DNA of 44,099 nt from PHBD01 sp964578535 (lineage in GTDB: Bacteria > Desulfobacterota > Syntrophia > Syntrophales > PHBD01). Where the stretch lies: assembly GCA_964578535.1 (NCBI GenBank), contig CAZODI010000028.1:1-44099 (forward strand), read 5' to 3'. Below, piece after piece: positions 17,940 to 25,681 of this stretch; the stretch's first letter is position 1, and the number at the start of each line of letters is the position of its first letter. The notes beneath the pieces were generated by a model, which did not search any database, was not told the DNA's origin, and saw only the letters and a program-made list of their open reading frames with translations. The translations under genes and the position numbers were made by a program.

Positions 17940-18860
17940 TTACATCAGGACATGTTTTCGAATCACTTCATACCAGATTCGATAGCCGATCTCATTCAAA
18001 TGAACTCCATCGGTCGTAAGGGCAGGATTGATCGACTGTTCTCTTACAAAGTGGGAATGAAGATCGATATACTCAACCTTGTAATTGCGGCTCAGTTCGA
18101 TCAGCAATCGATTCAACTCCAGCACGCGATCATTCACACACTGGTCGGAAGTAGGCAAATCACTCTGGATAAATATTTTCGCATCCGGGAGCTTTTGTCT
18201 AAGATAATTGACGATTGACTCGTAATTGGAGATCGTCTTACTTAAAGGCACTTCTTCACGAATATCATTGATACCAATCTCAATGAATATTTTCGACGGG
18301 TTGTGGCGAGCGATTTCATCGACGCGCTGAAGTACGCCATAAGAAAAATCGCCGCAAATTCCTCGATTGATTATGGTTGAATCATGAAATACAGACAGAT
18401 CAAAGAGCTCGGTCAGGCTGTCCCCGATAAAGACCGTAACTCGATCCATTTTATTTGTCTTTCTGTGTGATTTGTACATTTTCTGCCAATAATTGCTTTG
18501 GATGGTCTGCATAACTTTGTTGTCGGCCCTATGTTCCAAATACTTTATACGAGCCACATATGCGAGAACGGGCATTGTCATAACAAGAACAACCGCCCAT
18601 ATTAAAACTTTTCTCATATGATTCATGATTTTTACTAAGTGGAAACAAGAAATAAATATAGATCATTGATCGTAATTGAATCATCGCCTTCTTGAAGGCT
18701 AATTACTTATCATGTTTCGTTTCATACATAAGTACGATTACAAACAACCATTAAATATCATGAAAATAATTTCATTTTGCTGCGTTAATTAATGAAGAAT
18801 CTGTAATGTTTTGATCTGGATTCGATTGGCAGTTGAGTCGTTTTTGGGGGAAGTGTTTTT
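17930..18860. mobile_element. AT-rich patch, probably horizontally acquired (no transposase seen)
   Basis: About 930 bases are visibly AT-rich (near 40% G+C by eye) between flanks well above 60%. The patch contains one complete SGNH hydrolase gene and a 184-base AT-rich upstream region with a short palindrome (GCCTTCTTGAAGGC at 18686-18699). Its right edge abuts a truncated aldehyde dehydrogenase. No transposase, integrase or clear terminal repeats were found, so the mechanism is unknown. Confidence 0.5.
17940..18626 (-). CDS. SGNH/GDSL-family hydrolase, membrane-anchored or secreted
   Basis: 228 residues. An N-terminal hydrophobic helix (VLIWAVVLVMTMPVLAYVA) acts as signal or anchor. SGNH blocks are all present: VFIGDSLTE (nucleophile Ser), RGICGDFS (Gly), IEIGINDI (Asn) and DGVHLNEIGY (Asp/His). 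It should be an esterase or O-acyl hydrolase acting outside the cytoplasmic membrane, often on acylated polysaccharide or lipid. Codon use is AT-rich and unlike every neighbour, a sign of recent transfer. Starts at 18626 or 18617 are both possible; neither has a strong ribosome-binding site. Confidence 0.88.
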   Translation of the reverse strand: MNHMRKVLIWAVVLVMTMPVLAYVARIKYLEHRADNKVMQTIQSNYWQKMYKSHRKTNKMDRVTVFIGDSLTELFDLSVFHDSTIINRGICGDFSYGVLQRVDEIARHNPSKIFIEIGINDIREEVPLSKTISNYESIVNYLRQKLPDAKIFIQSDLPTSDQCVNDRVLELNRLLIELSRNYKVEYIDLHSHFVREQSINPALTTDGVHLNEIGYRIWYEVIRKHVLM

Positions 18861-19335
18861 TTCAGGTAAACTGAGAAAGGAGGGCGCCACCGTGGCGATC
18901 GGCGGGAAGAAACCGGATCACCTCAAGAAGGGCTTTTTCGTCGAACCGACGATCTTTACCAATGTCTCAAACCGGATGACCATCGCCCAGGAGGAGATCT
19001 TCGGTCCCGTCGCGTGCGTCATCAAGTTCCGCACGGCCGACGAGGCCGTTGCCATGGCCAACGACAGCATCTACGGGCTCGGCGGAGCCATATGGTCCCG
19101 GAACATCCCCGAGGCCATCGAGATCGCCAAGCGCATCCGCACCGGGACGATGTGGATCAACACCTATCACCAGTTGAGCCCCATGGCGCCCTTCGGCGGG
19201 TACAAGCAGTCCGGCATCGGACGGGAGCACGGGGTCCAGGGGCTCCTGGAGTTCACCCAGGCGAAGCACATACTTGTCGACCTGGGAACGCCACTGGCCA
19301 ACAGGCTGCTGCACAACTACGTATTCAGCAAATAA
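18811..19335 (+). pseudogene. Aldehyde dehydrogenase, C-terminal fragment (truncated)
   Basis: From about 18862 the frame encodes the last third of an NAD(P)-dependent aldehyde dehydrogenase: EGATVAIGG, GFFVEPTIFTNV, EEIFGPVACV, YGLGGAIWS, GTMWINTYH and APFGGYKQSGIGRE. The Rossmann domain and the catalytic Cys/Glu, roughly 320 residues, are missing. The sequence upstream is unrelated AT-rich DNA, so the fragment cannot be active. The first about 17 codons of the open frame (18811-18861) lie in that foreign DNA, and there is no ribosome-binding site. A terminator-like hairpin remains just after the stop. Best read as a gene cut by insertion or deletion. Confidence 0.85.
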
Positions 19336-19338
19336 AGC

Positions 19339-19391
19339 GCATCCCGGGAACACGGGACGCGAACGACAGGCCCTGCGTTCCCGGATGCTTT
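19339..19391 (+). terminator. Terminator-like hairpin after the aldehyde dehydrogenase fragment
   Basis: The arm at 19339-19351 pairs with 19377-19388 (12 pairs, one bulged C, 25-base loop), followed by TTTCC. The T-tract is short, so termination may be weak. It begins 4 bases after the stop codon. Confidence 0.45.
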
Positions 19392-19486
19392 CCAATCCGA
19401 ATCCAGGGACAGCCGGGAGGGGCACCGCCGGTCCCCTCCTATCGTCCTGGCCATCACCCCGGAGCGGGGACCGGGTCCGGGGTGAA

Positions 19487-19978
19487 TCACCGGCCCTCCA
19501 TGCACGCCCGGATCTGGGGACCCATTCTCCGCTTGCAGTCTTCGCATCGCGGATCGGCCGCCACATCCAGGAGGGAAATGGATTGCCGGCACATCCCGCA
19601 GAAGCGGTAAAGGCACTCCTCATAGCTCCTGCCCGCCCGGGGAGGCGGGGCGGCCTGGGCGCGCCGGACACAGGACACGTGCGAGAACCCGTCGCAGGTG
19701 GGGTGATTGCAGACCTGCCTCGTCTTGAGGATCACGGTCCGCCCGATGTTGTTCACCACCCCGAAATCGTTCGAATGCTGGTATCCTCTCGTCTGGCAGA
19801 AATAGTCCGCCGCGGGCTTTCCGCAGTTCTGGCCCCAGGTGAGGCACCAGTCGACGGGGATGTTGTTGATCGCGGGCCGGTCGAACCGCATGCGCTGCTG
19901 CGTCTCCCCCACGGAAGGCCACAGGAGAAGCGCTGCGGCCAAGGCCAGCCATAAAAAACTCCCCTCCAGGATCTTCAT
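19487..19978 (-). CDS. Secreted cysteine-rich protein of unknown function
   Basis: 163 residues from the ATG at 19978 (AGGAGG about 7 bases upstream; the open frame to 20026 is leader). The signal peptide is FLWLALAAALLLWPSVGE. The mature part has a compact Cys-rich module (DWCLTWGQNCGKPAADYFC, CNHPTCDGFSHVSC) that I recognise as recurring in bacterial secreted proteins, sometimes near caspase-like domains, but I cannot name it. A second Cys cluster follows at the C-terminus (ECLYRFCGMC, CEDCKRRMG). Disulfides in the periplasm are likely. It lies 126 bases after the caspase/FGE gene on the same strand, so it may share its transcript. Confidence 0.7.
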   Translation of the reverse strand: MKILEGSFLWLALAAALLLWPSVGETQQRMRFDRPAINNIPVDWCLTWGQNCGKPAADYFCQTRGYQHSNDFGVVNNIGRTVILKTRQVCNHPTCDGFSHVSCVRRAQAAPPPRAGRSYEECLYRFCGMCRQSISLLDVAADPRCEDCKRRMGPQIRACMEGR

Positions 19979-20104
19979 TGTTCTCCTCCTTTCTTTCTTC
20001 TGCATGGACGCGAGGCCCCGGTTCATGCGGCGGCCATGGAGATCACCACCGTAATTGCAGCGGAAGAGATCGGCCGAAAGGCAGCCTCGCCTCCGGGTGG
20101 CCCG

Positions 20105-21718
20105 TTACGGTGTCCTGACGAGACGGAACCCAATGCCGTCGCCGCGGGCATCCGGATCGCCGCCCTTGAGCCGGAACGCCGCCCGGCAGTACCGGGCACT
20201 GCTGCCCCACGAGCAGCCCCGCCGCACACGTGCGGATCCCGATGCAGGCCCCTCCGGGTCGGTCAGACTTCCGGGGGGATAGTCCCCCATCCGGTCCTGC
20301 ACCCACTCGAAGACGTTGCCGATCATGTCATAGAGCCCCCAGGCGTTCGGGGCCTTCCGGCCCACCGGGTGCGTCCCCGATCGGGGACAGGAATACTGCC
20401 TGTCCTGCCAGCTCGAGGAATCGAATCCGCCGGCGTACTCGACGCAGCTGTTCCCCTTGTACCAGGCAACGGCGTCGAGGTCGGGCGCGTTGTTGCTCCC
20501 CAGGATGCGGAGCGGACCGCTGTAGAGGGCGGTCTCCGTCCCCGCACGGGCTGCGTACTCCCACTGGGCCTCCGTCGGCAGGCGGTACCGGTCCGTTCCC
20601 TCCCGCCCGTTCAGCCTGCGGATGAAATCCTGCACCTCGTTCCAGGAAACCCGCTCCACCGGGCAGTCGTCGCCGCAGTCCCGGAAGTAGGAAGGGTTGC
20701 CCCCCATGATCCGCTTCCACTGGCCCTGGGTCACCTCCGTCGTCTGCATGTAGAAGGCCCTGCTGATGGTCACGCGGTGCGGCGTCTCGTCGGGGAACCG
20801 TCCGGGTTCGTCCGCCGGCGACCCCATGGTGAACGTCCCGGCGGGGATGAGGACAAACACGGCCCCCAGGGCGGCGCTCGTGAAGGTCCGATTGCCCTCG
20901 GACGGCCCGGAGGCGGACACCGGCTGCTCTGAGGACCTCCGCGCAGGCTCGGCGGCGGCCCCGGCCCGGCCCGTCGTGAAATAGAAGTCCCCCTGGAGGG
21001 AGGACAGCTCCCAGGGAATCTGGCGGTCCCCGGTGTCCCGGCTCAGGCGCTGCCGCACCCGCTTGAAGACCTGCTCGATGGGAAGGCCCGGCTCCCGGAT
21101 CGACTCCAGGAGCGCCGACGTGTAGGGGCTGTTCCGGCCCTCCCCGTCGGCGGCCGTCTTGCCGGGGGACGTGGAATAGGTGATGAAGGTCCCCTTGGGG
21201 GCGTCGGAGATGATGGCCAGCCCCCTTCCGGCACTCCGGAGGGAGCGCCCCACCGGGTTGTCCCGGCAGGCGTCGAGGATGACGATGTTCATCGGGTTGC
21301 CCGCGTTCGCCATCTCGTCCAGGACCATCTCGACGTCGATGGCCCTGTACTTGGCGTCCGTTTCCTTCTCGATCGTGGCGCCGATGGGGATCAGGTAGTT
21401 CCGGCCGCCGATCTGGATGCCGTGGCCGGCGTAAAAGAACAGCCCCACCCCTCCCCGTTTCAGGCGGTGGCCGAACGCCCGGACGGCCTCCTCCATCTCC
21501 TGCTGCCGGGCGTCTTTCTTCAGGACGACGGTGAAGCCGAGGCGTTCGAGCGCGGCGGCCATGTCGGCGGCGTCATGGACGGGATTCTTCAGCGCCCCCA
21601 CTTCGTACCGGCTGTTGCCGATGACAAGGGCGATTCGCGGCTCCGCGGCCTCCGGGGACAGGGTGCCGGCGAGGAGAACGGCGGCGGCCGCGACGGCTGC
21701 AAGAACGTTCCGGATCAT
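20105..21718 (-). CDS. Secreted caspase-like (C14) peptidase fused to a formylglycine-generating-enzyme-type domain
   Basis: 537 residues. A signal peptide (VLAAVAAAAVLLAGTLSPEAA) is followed by a caspase/metacaspase p20-like domain (about 28-240) with the catalytic His in FFYAGHGIQ (about 97) and Cys in ILDACRDNP (about 149). After a short Ser/Pro linker comes a SUMF1/FGE-sulfatase domain (about 295-535): GTFTMGS, TTEVTQGQWKRIMG, YRLPTEAQWEYAARAG, GNVFEWVQD and GIGFRLVRTP. Both domains look complete. FGE-like domains without sulfatase partners often act as ligand-binding or C-type-lectin-like modules, and no sulfatase is nearby. The likely role is a periplasmic arginine/lysine-type protease with a recognition domain; the substrate is unknown. 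Confidence 0.9.
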   Translation of the reverse strand: MIRNVLAAVAAAAVLLAGTLSPEAAEPRIALVIGNSRYEVGALKNPVHDAADMAAALERLGFTVVLKKDARQQEMEEAVRAFGHRLKRGGVGLFFYAGHGIQIGGRNYLIPIGATIEKETDAKYRAIDVEMVLDEMANAGNPMNIVILDACRDNPVGRSLRSAGRGLAIISDAPKGTFITYSTSPGKTAADGEGRNSPYTSALLESIREPGLPIEQVFKRVRQRLSRDTGDRQIPWELSSLQGDFYFTTGRAGAAAEPARRSSEQPVSASGPSEGNRTFTSAALGAVFVLIPAGTFTMGSPADEPGRFPDETPHRVTISRAFYMQTTEVTQGQWKRIMGGNPSYFRDCGDDCPVERVSWNEVQDFIRRLNGREGTDRYRLPTEAQWEYAARAGTETALYSGPLRILGSNNAPDLDAVAWYKGNSCVEYAGGFDSSSWQDRQYSCPRSGTHPVGRKAPNAWGLYDMIGNVFEWVQDRMGDYPPGSLTDPEGPASGSARVRRGCSWGSSARYCRAAFRLKGGDPDARGDGIGFRLVRTP

Positions 21719-21824
21719 GATTCCCTCCGCCTTGGGGGAACGCGGCGTCTCCGCCGCGGCTCCATTTGCATCCCGTGATCAGGAAGATGGACCCTGCGAT
21801 ATGGACCGGTCCGGCCGGAACCGG

Positions 21825-22520
21825 TCACACCGGGTCTTTCGCGGCCATTTTCCGGGCCTTGTCCACCTCGTATTCCCTCAGTGAGCGCGCCATGTCCTGG
21901 ATATCCCCGGGAAGGGTGGTGACAGGCCTCCCCGTGGAGAGCGCCAGCCAATAGATGTGCGCAACCTTCTCCAGGAGCTCCGCGGCAAGAAGCGCCTTGT
22001 CCATGCTCCTGCCCAGGGCAAGGATCCCGTGATTCTGCATGATGTATGCGTTGGCGTTGTTCCCGAGCCTGCCGGCCACGTTGGCGGCCAGCTCCGCGCT
22101 GCCGGACAGGGCGTAGGGGACCACGTCGATCGTCTCGCCTAAGGTGAAGGAGACCTCGTCGAGAAGCGAGGGGATGGGGAGATTGAGGACGGCGAAGGCG
22201 CTGCCGTAGACCTGGTGGGTATGGATCACGGCGCTGGCGTCGGGCCGCTCGCGGTAGACCGCGGCGTGCAGCCCGGCTTCGACGGAGGGCGCGCGGCCCC
22301 CTTCCACGATATGGCCGGTGAAATCGACGATGCAGATGTCCTCCGGGACGATCTCGTGGTAGTTCACGGAGGAAGGCGTCACCGCCATCAGATCCCCGTC
22401 GCCCGTCCTCATGGAGACGTTCCCCCCGGTGCCCCGCAGGGAACCGAAGTAGCCCTGGTCCGACAGCCAGAGGCACGCCTCCAGCACCTCTTTCCTGCTT
22501 TGATCGTACTTGCTCATCAT
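21825..22520 (-). CDS. Class II aldolase/adducin-family protein (sugar-phosphate aldolase or epimerase)
   Basis: 231 residues, the usual size of L-fuculose-phosphate aldolase and L-ribulose-phosphate 4-epimerase relatives. The zinc ligands are HTH in AVIHTHQVYG and His in IMQNHGILAL; the catalytic acid is Glu in PSVEAGLHAAVY, aligned to Glu73 of E. coli FucA. GTGGNVSMR and TPSSVNYHEI are the phosphate-binding loops. The role is retro-aldol cleavage or epimerisation of a phosphorylated sugar or sugar acid. It lies 28 bases downstream of the kinase-dehydrogenase fusion, so the two very likely act in sequence: phosphorylation and oxidation first, cleavage after. Confidence 0.9.
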   Translation of the reverse strand: MMSKYDQSRKEVLEACLWLSDQGYFGSLRGTGGNVSMRTGDGDLMAVTPSSVNYHEIVPEDICIVDFTGHIVEGGRAPSVEAGLHAAVYRERPDASAVIHTHQVYGSAFAVLNLPIPSLLDEVSFTLGETIDVVPYALSGSAELAANVAGRLGNNANAYIMQNHGILALGRSMDKALLAAELLEKVAHIYWLALSTGRPVTTLPGDIQDMARSLREYEVDKARKMAAKDPV

Positions 22521-22548
22521 GGTACCCCTTGCATTCCGTTCCGCAATC

Positions 22549-25212
22549 TCAGGATGTGAAGGTGGGACGCGGGTTCCGGGCGAGTTCTTCCTGCTTCTTC
22601 CCGTCCGGCTCGGGCCGCGGTCCCGACCAGGTGAAAACGTCCAGCACCTCGGGATTGAGGAGGTGGTCCGGCCGCTCCCCCGCCAGGAGCTTCCGGATCT
22701 GGTCGACGGCGACGGCTCCCTGGTGTGCCGCGATCTCGCTCGTGTTCCCGCCCAGGTGCGGCGTGGCGATCACATTGGGGTGGGAAACGACGGGGTCGTC
22801 CGATGCCGGCGGCTCCGCCGAGAAGACGTCCAGGGCGGCCCCGGCGACCTTCCCCGACGCGAGCGCCTCCAGGAGGGCCGCTTCGTCCACGAGGGAGCCC
22901 CGGGCGGTGTTGATGAAGAAGGACCCCGTTTTCATCTTCCTGAAGGCCTCGCGGTTCATCATCCCCCTCGTGGCCTCGATCGCCGGCGCGTGCAGGCTCA
23001 CGAAATCGCTCTCCGCCAGCAGTTCGTCGAGGGAGGCCTTCCGGGCGTTCAGCAGGGCCCCCGCCTCGGCGGTCAGAAGCGGATCGTAGAATACCGTTTT
23101 CGCCCCGAACCGCGTGAGCCTCGCCGCGACACCGGCGCCGACGTTTCCCATTCCCACCAGCCCGACCGTCTTCCTCCAGAGCTCGTTGCCCCGGTATTTC
23201 AGGTAGGCCTCCCCCATCTTCTCCATGTCGTTCGCCATCACGCCGCTTTGCTTGAGGAAGTCGAGGGACTCCGGCATCTTCCGCGCCAGCATCACCATGA
23301 AGGCGACGGTCAGGTCCGCCACGGCGTCGGCGTTTCTCCCGGGGGTGTTGACGACGGGGATGCCGTAGGCCGTGGCGGCCGCCAGATCGATGTTGACGGC
23401 ATTCCCCCGGCACGTGACGATGGCCCGCAGATCCCGGGCGTCGCGGATGGCGGGGAAATCCACCACGTCCATCTCCGTGACGAAGATCTGCACGCCCGAG
23501 AGCGCCTGTGCCAGATCGACTCCGCCGCCGAAAATCCGGACCTTCTCCCGCCACTCGGCGTAATCCACGCGGCCGATCCCCTCCAGCTCGTCGAGGGCGG
23601 CCCGGTCCATGGAGGCGGTGACGAGGATGTTCGGCGAAAAGGACGGGTCGGCCGCCCTGCCCGCCGCGGGGGACGGCTCGAAAAGGGCGGCGGTCAGCAG
23701 GTCGCCGACCTGGGCGTCCGCCGCGGCACGCTTGTCGAAGGCCTGCCGCCAGCCGGCGTAAAGGCTCCCGTACTTCTCCGCATTGCCGGGCCGGTGCTCG
23801 CGCACGGCCGCGGCGACGAGAGCGGCCCCGGCGGCTGGATCGGCGAAGACCCCCGCCCCGACCCCTGCCAGGATCGCCGCGCCGAGGGAAGAAACCTCGG
23901 CGTTGGGAGGAACGAGAATCGGGCGTCCCGTCACATCGGACACGATCCGGTTGAAAAGCGCGCTCCGGGACATGCCCCCGGCCACCCGGACGGCAGGGAT
24001 CTCCCTTTTGGAGACGGCGAGGAGCTGCTCCAGGTTGGCGCGGATCGAGAAGGCGATCCCCTCCACCAGGGCGCGGGCGATGTGCCGTCGGCTCCGGGCG
24101 GCGTCGCCCGTGATCATGTGGGACAGGGTGAGATTGCCCACGGGGAAGCCGACGGTCCGCCCGTCGAACAGGGCGGAGCCGAAGGTGGAGTACACGCCGG
24201 CGGCCCCCGGAAGGGATCCGGCACATTCCGCGAAGAGGCTCAGGGTCGCGTCGGGGGAGTCCGGGTAGAGAAGCCGGGCGAACCAGTCGATGACATCTCC
24301 CGTCATCAACCCGTTGCTCTCGAGGACGTACCTCCCCGGAACCACGTGCTGCCCGCTCCAGAGCCGCCCCGATCCGTCCAGGACCAGGTCGTCCGTCACA
24401 AGCTGCAGGGGCATGGTCGTGCCGGCGATGACGGCCAGGTCGCCGTCCCGGACGGCCCCCGCTCCCAGGAGCCCGCACTGGGTGTCGGCGCCGCCCGCAG
24501 CCACGGGAATGCCGGGCACCAGCCCCAGGAGATCGGCCCCCCGTTGCGTAAGCTCGCCGAGGCGGGCCCCGGAGTCCACCGGCCCGGGGAAGAGCGACCG
24601 GGGGAATCCGAGGGAATCGATCAGGTCGAAGGCCCATTCGCGCCGCTTCAGGTCGAAGAGGAGCGATTCACCCGCCTGGGAGCGTTCGGCCGCCATTCTT
24701 CCCGTCAGGATGTATGCCAGCCAGTCGGTGAGCGACAGGGCGGCGGAGGCGCGGCTGAAAAGGTCGGGGGCGTTGTTCTTCATCCAGAGGAGCCGCGTGC
24801 CGAGAAACATGAGGGTCGGCCAGTGGCCCGTGACGGCGTGGAACTCCGGGCCCCTTTCCATGCCCAGCAGCATGCCCTCCCCCAGCGCCCGGGCGTCCTT
24901 GTTGGGCGTTGCCAGGAGGACGCTGTCCTGCGCATCCAGGACAACGGTCGTATTGCGCATGCCGCACACGGCGATGCCGGCGACCTGGCCCGGGACGGCT
25001 TCCGCCCGGGCGAGGACCTCCCGGGAGGCATCGCCGAGCTTCTTCAGGACATCGCCGGTCTCGACGGAAAAGCCGAGTCCGCTCGTGCCGGGGGCGACGG
25101 GGTGGACCCAGCTTCGCCGTGCCGTTGTGTTTGCCCCCGTTTCAGGGTCCAGGAGGAGGCAACGGCCGGATCCTCCTCCGGCATCAAGAGCCATCAGGTA
25201 ACGTGTTTTCAT
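22549..25212 (-). CDS. FGGY-family sugar kinase fused to D-2-hydroxyacid dehydrogenase
   Basis: One uninterrupted 887-residue frame with two enzymes. Residues about 1-505 are an FGGY carbohydrate kinase. The N-terminus RYLMALDAGGGSGRCLL and WLAYILTG resemble the AI-2 kinase LsrK more than glycerol or xylulose kinases. The catalytic base region is GGADTQCGLLGAG and the second signature is AGGMSRSALFNRIVSDVTG. Residues about 525-865 are an NAD-dependent 2-hydroxyacid dehydrogenase: VGLVGMGNVGAGVAARL (nucleotide fold, about 684), catalytic Arg in NTARGSLVDEAAL (about 770), Glu in ALDVFSAEPP and His in ATPHLGGN. All key residues of both halves are present. With the adjacent class II aldolase it predicts a short sugar-acid or AI-2-like pathway. 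ATG at 25212. Confidence 0.9.
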   Translation of the reverse strand: MKTRYLMALDAGGGSGRCLLLDPETGANTTARRSWVHPVAPGTSGLGFSVETGDVLKKLGDASREVLARAEAVPGQVAGIAVCGMRNTTVVLDAQDSVLLATPNKDARALGEGMLLGMERGPEFHAVTGHWPTLMFLGTRLLWMKNNAPDLFSRASAALSLTDWLAYILTGRMAAERSQAGESLLFDLKRREWAFDLIDSLGFPRSLFPGPVDSGARLGELTQRGADLLGLVPGIPVAAGGADTQCGLLGAGAVRDGDLAVIAGTTMPLQLVTDDLVLDGSGRLWSGQHVVPGRYVLESNGLMTGDVIDWFARLLYPDSPDATLSLFAECAGSLPGAAGVYSTFGSALFDGRTVGFPVGNLTLSHMITGDAARSRRHIARALVEGIAFSIRANLEQLLAVSKREIPAVRVAGGMSRSALFNRIVSDVTGRPILVPPNAEVSSLGAAILAGVGAGVFADPAAGAALVAAAVREHRPGNAEKYGSLYAGWRQAFDKRAAADAQVGDLLTAALFEPSPAAGRAADPSFSPNILVTASMDRAALDELEGIGRVDYAEWREKVRIFGGGVDLAQALSGVQIFVTEMDVVDFPAIRDARDLRAIVTCRGNAVNIDLAAATAYGIPVVNTPGRNADAVADLTVAFMVMLARKMPESLDFLKQSGVMANDMEKMGEAYLKYRGNELWRKTVGLVGMGNVGAGVAARLTRFGAKTVFYDPLLTAEAGALLNARKASLDELLAESDFVSLHAPAIEATRGMMNREAFRKMKTGSFFINTARGSLVDEAALLEALASGKVAGAALDVFSAEPPASDDPVVSHPNVIATPHLGGNTSEIAAHQGAVAVDQIRKLLAGERPDHLLNPEVLDVFTWSGPRPEPDGKKQEELARNPRPTFTS

Positions 25213-25681
25213 GGATCGCCGGAAACTCCTTTTCGAGGATTTGGGTTTGAAAAACCGCTGTGCCCCGTCTGTCCTTCATCCGGTTGATCCGGTCGGCCGA
25301 AGGGCAGCGTGTCGATCTTCCCGGAGGGCAATCCGGGTATTTTCCTTTTGCCATGTCCGGCACAATCCCGGTCTCCTGTTTTTGAGCGACAGGAACAGGC
25401 TCCGGCTGTGCATCGCGGAGGAGGCCCACCGCTGTCGCTTCACGAGGCAACGCTGTCATCCTTAGCCGTCAAGAAGGCCACTGCTCAAGGTTTTTCTGCA
25501 TTGGATCGCATTGCCATGCAGGGTGCGATCCGCATTACAGATTTTTCATTTTCCCGCATTGACTCCGTTCATCTTCATTCACTAAACTGTTTCCAATGAT
25601 CGGAATCCTTCAGGCGGTCATCGGTCCATTCTTTCACGAAAGGCCCATTTAGCAGCGGGGAGACCCGCGGGACAACGACCC
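25213..25681. promoter_or_regulatory. Divergent intergenic region with an inverted repeat at 25503-25531
   Basis: No gene is supported in these 469 bases. The notable element is a perfect 8-base inverted repeat (GGATCGCA / TGCGATCC, 13-base spacer) at 25503-25531. It may be an operator for the kinase-dehydrogenase/aldolase operon on the left or the membrane transglutaminase on the right. The stretch to its right (25540-25600) is AT-richer and may hold a promoter, but no convincing -35/-10 pair was seen. Confidence 0.35.

Noticed and set aside
18686..18699. Palindrome GCCTTCTTGAAGGC as a terminator
   Set aside because: Only a 2-base loop and no T-tract; too weak to call.
22510..25287. Plus-strand open frame of 925 codons
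   Set aside because: Antisense shadow of the kinase-dehydrogenase fusion in GC-rich DNA; low-complexity Arg/Gly/Pro-rich translation, no domains.
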